DNA of 64,000 bases from JAUVKT01 sp942491535 (GTDB lineage: Bacteria; Bacteroidota; Bacteroidia; Bacteroidales; VadinHA17). The notes beneath the pieces were generated by a model. It saw nothing but the letters and a program-made list of their open reading frames with translations. It was not told the origin of the DNA and searched no databases. Location of the stretch: the NCBI GenBank assembly GCA_942491535.1, contig CALOBV010000005.1, positions 306,756 to 370,755 of the forward strand, read 5' to 3'. This document shows positions 54,175 to 60,472 of the stretch, in pieces. Every line of letters begins with the position of its first letter. Within the stretch, counting starts at the first letter, position 1. The position numbers and the translations under genes are program-made.

Positions 54175-54205
54175 CAAATATATGGAAAAAGAGGCGAAGG
54201 GCAAA
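54175..54205 (-). promoter_or_regulatory. promoter of the tsaC-like gene, -33 box inside a repeat
   Basis: Minus strand: -33 TTTG (54202-54205), 19-base spacer, -7 TATATTTG (54175-54182). The -33 box and spacer read TTTGCCCTTCGCC, the same word that forms low-complexity tracts elsewhere in the window. Confidence 0.7.
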
Positions 54206-54300
54206 TAGCAGGGAGCAGGGTGCAGGGGCAGGGAGCAGAGAGCTAAGGGGTAAGAGCAGTAGTTGAGAGCAGAGAGCTAAGAGCTAAGAGCTAAGGGGGT
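54186..54300. repeat. AAGAGCT tandem tract (reverse orientation of AGCTCTT) and related words
   Basis: GCAGGGAGCAG words at 54208-54238, then AGAGCTA-type heptamers, densest at 54270-54298. This is the reverse complement of the tracts at 23222 and 26932. A further GTTGGGGT tract is at 54478-54500 between array units. Confidence 0.85.
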
Positions 54301-54330
54301 ATGGGGAGCCACAACGCTCGAGAGCTTACA

Positions 54331-54443
54331 GATCGGCCTCAGATTATTTGAACAATAGAAGTCAGAGCGAAGAAGAAGTGAGTTTTGAGTATTGAGCCAA
54401 AAAAAATCCGCCTCATGATTGTAGCGTAAAGACAAAAGTGCAT
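54331..54443. repeat. structured repeat R, unit 1 (degenerate)
   Basis: Begins GATCGGCCTCAGATTATTTG like the other units but lacks the matching 3' arm. Shares with unit 2 the flank AACGCTCG-AGAGC-TACA and the internal AGTTTTGAGT and CCGCCTCAT words. Confidence 0.75.
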
Positions 54444-54542
54444 GGGGCAAAGAGGTAAGAGCTAAGGGGTAAGGGTGTGTTGGGGTGTTGGGGTGTTGGA
54501 GTAAATCCGCAAACCAGAGCCATAACGCTCGTAGAGCGTACA

Positions 54543-54768
54543 ATCGGCCTCAAAGATTATTTGAAGAGAAAAAGAGGTAGTTTTGAGTCTTCGATTTCCG
54601 CCTCATAATTAGCGTTAAGAAAGTTTTTCGAGAAGTTATTTGAGAGAAAGGCTGTTTGATCCCGAGCACTCGGGAGCTCTCAAGCTGAGGAAATATGAGC
54701 ACAAATGCAGCGGGTCTTTTTTGTAAAAAAAGTATGAAGCCTTGACTTTTTTGGTCTTTTTGTGTAAT
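54543..54768. repeat. structured repeat R, unit 2 (rearranged)
   Basis: ATCGGCCTCAAAGATTATTTG start, TTTGATCCCGAGCACTCGGG inner hairpin near 54655-54675, and the GCCTTGACTTTTTTGG tail at 54739-54755. The tail hairpin is incomplete. The 3' outer arm is not recognisable. Confidence 0.75.
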
Positions 54769-54790
54769 TGATATATTAGTTGTAGAATTC

Positions 54791-54908
54791 GATCGGCCTC
54801 AGATTGAAGGGTTGGCGCCAGTGGAGGGGCTTGAGTTAAGATTTCGGGGGCGACAAATCAAATGAGCCTTCAAATAATCTGTAGCCTTACTTTTTTTTTT
54901 TGTGTAAA
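54791..54908. repeat. structured repeat R, unit 3 (inner hairpin deleted)
   Basis: Same as unit 4 outside, with 3' arm CTTCAAATAATCTG at 54868-54881. Four bases are missing from the 5' arm, and the whole inner hairpin is absent: GAGTTAAG joins directly to ATTTCGGGGG. Confidence 0.85.
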
Positions 54909-55004
54909 CCTTTTGTTGAATTACGAATAGGCTACGAACCTTGAGTAGCGAAGTGTTGAATTGTTAAATTGTTGAGTCGTTAAGTTGTTAGTTTAACTCT
55001 TCCG

Positions 55005-55198
55005 GATCGGCCTCAGATTATTTGAAGAGATGGGAATGCAGGTTTGGCGCCAGTGAGGGGCTTGAGTTAAGAAATGGTGTTTGACCCCGAGCACTCGGGG
55101 GAGTTGCATTTCGGGGGGCGACAAATCAAATGAGCCTTCAAATAATCTGTAGCCTTGACTTTTTTGGTACTTTTTGTGTCAAGACAAAAAGTACATAA
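55005..55198. repeat. structured repeat R, unit 4 (complete)
   Basis: Outer stem CAGATTATTTGAAG (55014-55027) with CTTCAAATAATCTG (55136-55149), perfect 14 bp. Inner stem GAAATG with CATTTC, carrying a CCCGAG/CTCGGG hairpin and conserved GGAGTTG. Tail CTTGAC, then GTACTTTTTGT, loop GTCAAG, ACAAAAAGTAC (11-bp stem). An extra tail copy without its body follows at 55239-55273. Confidence 0.9.
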
Positions 55199-55290
55199 AG
55201 CTTTGAACTGTAGCAAAAGAAGTAAGAATAGTATTTGAAGCCTTGACTTTTTTGGTACTTTTTGTGTCAAGACTCCTTTCTGTTGAATCG

Positions 55291-55357
55291 TTGAACCGAA
55301 AAGGATGAGTTTGCGTATTGCAAGCGAATCCTGTGAGCTCGGCGAAGCCAATTGTTG
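55291..55357. repeat. hairpin repeat H, copy 2
   Basis: TTGAACCGAAAAGGATGAGT and following bases to CCAATTGTTG, same fold as the copy at 47915-47981: AGGAT/ATCCT, GTTTGC/GCAAGC with a GA-GA internal loop, then GGC-GAA-GCC. Confidence 0.85.
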
Positions 55358-55410
55358 AATTGTTGAAACGTTTATCTGTATAACTGTTAAGGTGTTAGGT
55401 AATTTTTTCT

Positions 55411-55600
55411 GGATCGGCCTCAAAGATTTTGAAGATATGTGAGCGAAGATTTGACATTAGCGCCAGACATAGCTAAGAAATGTTGTCTGAGCGTGCCAGA
55501 GGCACGGGAGTTGCATTTCGGGGAATGACAAGGCAAGCGAGCCTTTAAAATCTTTGAAGCCTTGACTTTTTTGTTTCTTTTTGTGTCAAGACAAAAAGAA
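55411..55600. repeat. structured repeat R, unit 5 (complete, divergent sequence)
   Basis: Outer stem CAAAGATTTTGAAG (55421-55434) with CTTTAAAATCTTTG (55543-55556). Inner stem GAAATG/CATTTC with hairpin CGTGCC-AGA-GGCACG and the same GGAGTTG. Tail CTTGAC, TTTCTTTTTGT, loop GTCAAG, ACAAAAAGAAA. Bases differ from unit 4 on both sides of each stem, yet pairing is kept. Ends 6 bases before the SRP RNA gene. Confidence 0.9.
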
Positions 55601-55606
55601 AAAAAA

Positions 55607-55705
55607 GGGGTAAGCTACTTATATCGCACCGCTACAACCACCTACCCTTGCTGCCTTCCGACCCTGGGGGAGTTCAGTAGGAGCTGGTCGTACAAGACTT
55701 ACCCC
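55607..55705 (-). ncRNA. ffs: signal recognition particle RNA, bacterial small (4.5S) type
   Basis: 99 nt on the minus strand, closed by GGGGTAAG / CTTACCCC. The apical domain reads CAGGGTCGGAAGGCAGCAAG, the conserved SRP symmetric and asymmetric loops that bind Ffh. A consensus promoter starts 4 bases upstream. The closing stem is followed on the minus strand by eight T, so the RNA's own terminal helix can act as terminator. It works with Ffh and FtsY in membrane-protein targeting. Confidence 0.95.
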
Positions 55706-55708
55706 ATG

Positions 55709-55739
55709 CAAAAATAGCAACTTTTACCGAGTAGACAAA
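55709..55739 (-). promoter_or_regulatory. promoter of the SRP RNA gene
   Basis: Minus strand: TTTG (55736-55739), 19-base spacer, TATTTTTG (55709-55716), then 3 bases to the first G of the RNA. Near-perfect consensus; it fixes the expected box-to-start distance for the other promoters in the window. Confidence 0.85.
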
Positions 55740-55849
55740 ATAATAAATCAGGCCCCATAGGTAAATAATTTGTGTTTTTTTATTTTATATTTGTTTCTAA
55801 GCTTAAAACAGATCTAAGAGCAATAAAAATTTCACTTAAAATAAAAGTC

Positions 55850-56386
55850 ATGGAAAACAATGTATCAGTATGGAAAGCAAATCTTAACACAGGTCTAATT
55901 CTTGGTTTACTTGGAATAGTCTGGACACTATTCCTGTGGTTTATTGATCAATCACTGAACCAGGGTCTGGGCTATGTATTTTTTATTGTACTGATTGCGG
56001 GTTTATTCCTGGGTATTAAATCCTACCGCGACAAATACAAGAACGGGTTTATTACTTACGGACACTCACTGGGAGCAGGTGTTATTATAATGCTTTATTA
56101 CAGTATTATTGCAGCTCTCTTTACTTTTATCCTTTACTCCTATATTGATCCGGGTCTTACAGATAAGATGCTGGCGATGACAGAATCAAAAATGCTCGAC
56201 AAGGGTGTTCCTGAAAGCATGATAGAACAATCTATGAAAATGTCTGCCAAGTTTATGGCACCATGGGTTATGGCAATTTCAGGTGTAGTAGGCGGAGTCT
56301 TTATGGGTACAATACTTTCTCTGATTGTAAGCATATTCACACGCAAAGAGGGCAATCCTCTTATCGACGATGCTATTGAGGAATAA
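55850..56386 (+). CDS. DUF4199 membrane protein
   Basis: 178 residues from the ATG at 55850 (MENNVSVWKANLNTGLILGL). Four predicted membrane helices: about 13-32, 42-56, 75-100 and 140-165. Between the last two lies a loop of charged and Met-rich sequence (MLAMTESKMLDKGVPESMI). Matches DUF4199 of Bacteroidota. Only 3 bases separate it from the glycosyltransferase gene, so they are translationally close and probably work together in the envelope. Function unknown. Confidence 0.87.
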   Translation: MENNVSVWKANLNTGLILGLLGIVWTLFLWFIDQSLNQGLGYVFFIVLIAGLFLGIKSYRDKYKNGFITYGHSLGAGVIIMLYYSIIAALFTFILYSYIDPGLTDKMLAMTESKMLDKGVPESMIEQSMKMSAKFMAPWVMAISGVVGGVFMGTILSLIVSIFTRKEGNPLIDDAIEE

Positions 56387-56389
56387 AGC

Positions 56390-57337
56390 ATGGATCTATC
56401 TGTTGTAGTACCACTTTTTAACGAAGAAGAATCTATTGGGGAGCTCGCATCATGGATTGACAGGGTGTGTTCTTCAAACAAGCTTAATTACGAACTGCTG
56501 TTTATTGACGACGGCAGTTCTGATTCATCCTGGAGTGTTATTCAGAATCTTGCATCAGGTAACAGGAATATAAAAGGACAGAGTTTCAGAAGAAACTATG
56601 GCAAAGCAGCAGCCCTCCATACAGGCTTCGCTATTTGCACTGGAGATGTTGTGATTACAATGGATGCAGACCTGCAGGACAGTCCTGATGAAATCCCCGA
56701 ACTCTACCGCATGATCAAAGAAGAGGGATATGATCTTGTTTCGGGATGGAAGAAGAAACGTCATGATCCATTTATCAAAAGAACAACCAGTAAATTATAT
56801 AATTATACTGCACGAAGGGCCTCAGGAATTAAGCTCCATGATTTTAACTGTGGTTTAAAAGCCTACAGGCAGGACGTTGTAAAGAGTATAGAAGTATTTG
56901 GTGAAATGCATCGTTATATTCCTATGCTATCAAAACAGGCGGGCTATAAGAATATCGGCGAAAAGATAGTAATCCACCAGGCAAGGAAATACGGTGTTAC
57001 CAAGTATGGACTCGACAGGTTTATTAAGGGCTATCTCGATCTGCTTACAATTAGTTTTATTACAAGGTTTGGGAAAAGTCCTATGCACCTGTTCGGAATG
57101 CTTGGTTCGCTTATGTTTATTGCCGGCTTCGCCCTGGCTCTATACCTTGGAATTAACAAACTGGTATTTGTTAAGGCCGGCTTACGAGCTCCACTGGTAG
57201 CAGATAGTCCATACTTCTATATAGGACTCACTGCCATGGTGATAGGCACTTTGTTATTTATGACTGGTTTTATTGGCGAACTAATTAACCGTAACTCATC
57301 AACGCGAAATGAGTACCTGATAAAAGACAGCGTTTAA
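56390..57337 (+). CDS. family 2 glycosyltransferase, DPM1/GtrB-like, membrane-anchored
   Basis: 315 residues. GT-A catalytic domain with VVPLFNEEESIGELASWID, DDGSSD and the DADLQDSPDEIP motif, then NCGLKAYR. Two C-terminal helices (about 230-252, 268-290) anchor it. Such enzymes move a sugar from a nucleotide donor to polyprenyl phosphate at the inner face of the membrane. Paired with the DUF4199 gene upstream. Confidence 0.93.
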   Translation: MDLSVVVPLFNEEESIGELASWIDRVCSSNKLNYELLFIDDGSSDSSWSVIQNLASGNRNIKGQSFRRNYGKAAALHTGFAICTGDVVITMDADLQDSPDEIPELYRMIKEEGYDLVSGWKKKRHDPFIKRTTSKLYNYTARRASGIKLHDFNCGLKAYRQDVVKSIEVFGEMHRYIPMLSKQAGYKNIGEKIVIHQARKYGVTKYGLDRFIKGYLDLLTISFITRFGKSPMHLFGMLGSLMFIAGFALALYLGINKLVFVKAGLRAPLVADSPYFYIGLTAMVIGTLLFMTGFIGELINRNSSTRNEYLIKDSV

Positions 57338-57416
57338 TCTTTATATAAAATAAATTAACAGGTATTTATACTGAAATACCGGGATACATATTTTCAAAAA
57401 CCAATAAACTATTACT

Positions 57417-57800
57417 ATGAAAAAACTGCTTTTAATCTCGCTTGCGATCCTTACAGTCACAATCTATTCATGCAAGAAGAAGGATACAGAGGAGACGATA
57501 GACTATACCGGCACATGGAGTGGACTATATCTTGGCAACGATGATAACGGAACATGGACAGCAACTATCGACTCAAACGGAGACGTCAGCGGTTCAGCAA
57601 GCTCAGCAGTTTATCCTGCGACCTACGATCTTATCGGCACAATCGATCCCCAGGGTGCCTTTACAGCAACAGCCGGATCAGCATCAACAGGCTCCGAATT
57701 TGTAGGGCAATTCACCGAAACCACAGCGAGCGGTACCTGGTCGAACACGAATTTTGGCTTTAGTGGCACCTGGAGCGGAACAAAAGAGTTAGATGACTAA
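57417..57800 (+). CDS. small predicted lipoprotein with Thr/Ser/Gly-rich beta domain
   Basis: 127 residues. Signal and lipobox ISLAILTVTIYSC (C19) followed by KKKDTEE. The mature part is rich in Thr, Ser and Gly with repeated TGTWSG-like strands at its start and end (TGTWSGLYLG near 30, SGTWSGTKEL near 115), as in a closed beta-sandwich. Unrecognised family. Its last bases overlap by 4 with the convergent Fe-S protein fragment. Confidence 0.75.
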   Translation: MKKLLLISLAILTVTIYSCKKKDTEETIDYTGTWSGLYLGNDDNGTWTATIDSNGDVSGSASSAVYPATYDLIGTIDPQGAFTATAGSASTGSEFVGQFTETTASGTWSNTNFGFSGTWSGTKELDD

Positions 57801-58558
57801 ATCCAACCTGGTGAATATCCAGGTTTAGGCTTCTTACCATAGAATATATCATCCAGTCTCACTGCTACCCTGCGAAAGAAGTAGTTATTTGAGATACCCC
57901 ATCTAACGAAATTATGAAGCAGGTTGCTCTTGTGGGAATATGGACATACTGCCATGCACCTGCCGCAGTCTGTTCCTGCCTGGCACCAGTAAGTAAAGCA
58001 TGCTTCCTGGTCGATCTGCCAGTGCAGTCCGCCCTTATGCTGCTGCCTGTCGTCGAGTGGAATGGCAGCAGACGGACAAACATGAGCACATTTCTTACAT
58101 TTAGTGCAAAAATCAATCACTGAATCTGAATGAGTCGGTGTATCTGCAATTAAGGGAGCATCTGTAGTTACCACCGCAATACGTGCTCTTGGCCCCAACC
58201 TGGGTGTCATAAGCAGTCCCATCCTGCCAATCTCTCCAAGCCCGGCATCCTTTGCTACCAGAGGACATATTACATCATAATTTGCATCAATATGGCTGGT
58301 TGCCTCATAACCCAGGTTCCTGAGTGTTAGAGCAAGCTGAGTGGCTATCATCCCTGAATTAAGGTACTCCCTGGCCGACTCCATAACAACAGGAGCATGC
58401 GGACCTGTCATTGTCAATTCATAATCCATCTCGACAGTAAGTGCAATACCATATTTATGATTATTTACAAGTGCTTTGCCATACCTCTCCCTCCTTCCAC
58501 CGATGGTATAAAAGTGATAATCTTTCATCTCTGCAATACCAACAGAATGAGCCCCCAT
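57797..58558 (-). CDS. 4Fe-4S reductive-dehalogenase-like protein, C-terminal part (frameshifted)
   Basis: 253 residues with two ferredoxin-type clusters (CTKCKKCAHVCPSAAIP; CFTYWCQAGTDCGRCMAVCP). A preceding corrinoid/substrate-like region includes DAGLGEIGRMGLLMTPRLGP. This arrangement occurs in reductive-dehalogenase and QueG-related Fe-S proteins. The frame is open upstream of its first ATG (LSIFLKGWTKKMGAHSVGI), so this is the continuation of the fragment at 58588-59022. The two are separated by a purine-rich low-complexity stretch in which the frame is lost. Confidence 0.82.
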   Translation of the reverse strand: MGAHSVGIAEMKDYHFYTIGGRRERYGKALVNNHKYGIALTVEMDYELTMTGPHAPVVMESAREYLNSGMIATQLALTLRNLGYEATSHIDANYDVICPLVAKDAGLGEIGRMGLLMTPRLGPRARIAVVTTDAPLIADTPTHSDSVIDFCTKCKKCAHVCPSAAIPLDDRQQHKGGLHWQIDQEACFTYWCQAGTDCGRCMAVCPYSHKSNLLHNFVRWGISNNYFFRRVAVRLDDIFYGKKPKPGYSPGWI

Positions 58559-58577
58559 CTTCTTTGTCCATCCCTTC

Positions 58578-58695
58578 AGAAATATGCTTAACTCTCTCTC
58601 CTCCTCTCTTCTCCTTTTCCCCCATTCTCCTCTTCTCCCTTTCTCCCCTTCTCTTCTTCCACTTCGCCCTTCGCCCTTTGCCCTTTGCCGGCCTT
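58578..58695. repeat. polypyrimidine/TTTGCCC low-complexity tract inside a coding region
   Basis: Plus strand is almost wholly C and T: CTCTCCTCCTCTTCTCC-type words, then CTTCGCCC and TTTGCCC repeats at 58665-58690. On the coding strand it reads as Lys/Gly/Glu/Arg-rich sequence. It interrupts a gene otherwise conserved on both sides. Confidence 0.85.
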
Positions 58696-59022
58696 CTTTG
58701 ATCTGAGATCAAAGAATGCCTCCACTGCCTCAAATGATGCATCTGCCGCAGCAAAAGCCATCTTATTATAATAGCTGGTTCCTTCTTTCAGCAAACCAGG
58801 TTTGGATCTGAAATTATCGTCGGCTTCCTTGTTTTCAGGTCTGAGTTTATAATATTCATCAAACCTCTTTTCACCAGGTTGAATCTCATTCCTTGAGAAC
58901 ATAGTATCCCTCTCATCCATATGCCTCACAGGCACTCCCCTCTCATATCTTTTCCCTTTTATTGGCATAAAAAAGACCAGAATAGCTAAAACCAGAAGTC
59001 CTGATAATATATATAATATCAT
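58588..59022 (-). CDS. 4Fe-4S reductive-dehalogenase-like protein, N-terminal part (frameshifted)
   Basis: 144 residues. One membrane helix at the start (ILYILSGLLVLAILVFFMPI), then the conserved N-terminal part (RHMDERDTMFSRNEIQPGEK, RFDEYYKLRPENKEADDNFR, SYYNKMAFAAADASFEAVEA). From about residue 113 it runs into repeat-derived GKGQRAKGEVEEEKGRKGEE and stops. Joined with the next fragment the protein would be near 400 residues. Whether reading through the tract is possible depends on one frameshift. Confidence 0.8.
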   Translation of the reverse strand: MILYILSGLLVLAILVFFMPIKGKRYERGVPVRHMDERDTMFSRNEIQPGEKRFDEYYKLRPENKEADDNFRSKPGLLKEGTSYYNKMAFAAADASFEAVEAFFDLRSKKAGKGQRAKGEVEEEKGRKGEEENGGKGEERRRES

Positions 59023-59162
59023 AATTGAGATGAAGATAATAATAATGAAAATAAAATCACCACAGTGTGATTGCGTCTTTCACAGTGCACCACCGTGGTG
59101 AATCTATATTGTTCTCTTACTTTTTACTTTTGTCTTTTTACTTTTGTCTTTCGTCTTTCGCC

Positions 59163-60461
59163 TTACCGATACTTTTCCTGGAACCTCCTGTAGAGCATTT
59201 TATGCTTATTATCCAGGTCGATATCCCTTCCCTGTATAAAAGCCTGTACTACATTATTGGTCATCATATCCAGTATATCACCTGTCGAGACAAGAATATT
59301 TGCATCCTTACCTACTTGCAGGCTACCTGTACGATCGTCAATACCAAGGATCTTAGCATTATTCAATGTTATCATCTGTAATGCTTCCTCCCTGGTAAGT
59401 CCATAAGCTACTGCCTGTCCGGCTGCAAAAGGCAGGTTATAGGCACTGGAGCCTGAGGGAAAAGTAATTCCAGCTATGATTCCTTCATCATAAAACATTT
59501 TCGCCAGCTTAAATGGCAGTCTTGTATCGCTGTGCTCATATTCTGGCATTGCCTGTATTGTGCTCAATACCACAGGTATATTGTGTTCCTTAATAAAATC
59601 CTTTACCATCCAGGCTCCTTCATTAGCATTAACGAGTACTATTTTCTGAACCCCTTTCTCCCTGGCAAAGTTTATTGAAGCGAGTATTCCCTGTATATCC
59701 GATGTCTCAATATAGAGAATCTGCTTACCTGTAAAGAGGCCCTCTATTGCCTCAAGTCTCAGGTTCACTTTCTCCGGTTTTTCCAGTTCTGCATAGGCAG
59801 CAGCATCAGTAAACAATTTATCCAGCTCCTTAAAGCTATCTTCGAATGAACCGCCTGAGCCTCCCCTCATATACATCGATCTTCTTCCTGTTTGTGGCGT
59901 CATCCTGGGCCAGCTCAGGTGCACACCATTATCAGCTGCATAAGCTGCATCTTCCCAGTTCCATGCATCAAGCTGCATAACGCTTGATGTTCCGGAGAGT
60001 AATCCGCCTGACGGGACAACCTGTGCAAGCAATACTCCATTAGACCTAACTACTGGTATAGCATGAGAGTCGGTATTATAAGCCACAAGTGTTCTTACAC
60101 CCGGGTTGATTGATCCAAGCTCCCGGCTATCCTGTGTAACATCTACTGATCCAATCTCAGATAATCCCAGATTAGAACCTGTCATAATTAGGCCCGGATA
60201 GATATGTTTGCCGCTGGCATCAATTATTTTGTATTCAGCAGGGACAATATCTGTCTCGCCGTCCTTTCCAATAGATGTAATCTTTCCATTACTAAAAGCA
60301 ATTACACCATTCTCAATAACTTCTCCATTGCCTGTATGTATGGTGGCCCCTTTAATCATCACTGGCTCCTGCTGTTCAGGAGCGACAACAGGTAATGCCT
60401 GGCTTTGCAGAAAAGGAACAGCAATAAAAATAAATGCTATATAAAATATTATCTTCTTCAT
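59163..60461 (-). CDS. exported amidohydrolase-family protein
   Basis: 432 residues with a signal peptide (IIFYIAFIFIAVPFLQSQA). The composite domain of amidohydrolases is present (VMIKGATIHTGNGEVIENGV near the start, GSLQVGKDANILVSTGDILD at the end) around a TIM barrel. The usual HxH metal motif after PGLI is replaced (YPGLIMTGSNLGLSE), so zinc hydrolysis is doubtful. It lies 11 bases after the larger amidohydrolase gene; the two form an operon and may act on one exported substrate. Confidence 0.85.
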   Translation of the reverse strand: MKKIIFYIAFIFIAVPFLQSQALPVVAPEQQEPVMIKGATIHTGNGEVIENGVIAFSNGKITSIGKDGETDIVPAEYKIIDASGKHIYPGLIMTGSNLGLSEIGSVDVTQDSRELGSINPGVRTLVAYNTDSHAIPVVRSNGVLLAQVVPSGGLLSGTSSVMQLDAWNWEDAAYAADNGVHLSWPRMTPQTGRRSMYMRGGSGGSFEDSFKELDKLFTDAAAYAELEKPEKVNLRLEAIEGLFTGKQILYIETSDIQGILASINFAREKGVQKIVLVNANEGAWMVKDFIKEHNIPVVLSTIQAMPEYEHSDTRLPFKLAKMFYDEGIIAGITFPSGSSAYNLPFAAGQAVAYGLTREEALQMITLNNAKILGIDDRTGSLQVGKDANILVSTGDILDMMTNNVVQAFIQGRDIDLDNKHKMLYRRFQEKYR

Positions 60462-60472
60462 GATTTCTAAGT

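Noticed and set aside
54277..54543. An 88-codon open frame on the minus strand
   Set aside because: It covers AAGAGCT repeats and degenerate array units; composition follows the repeats.
55067..55423. A 118-codon open frame on the minus strand inside the repeat array
   Set aside because: It is built from the structured repeat and hairpin repeat H; no start signal or protein-like composition.
58461..58754. A 97-codon frame overlapping the two Fe-S protein fragments
   Set aside because: Third frame of the same region; shares no family features and crosses the low-complexity tract.
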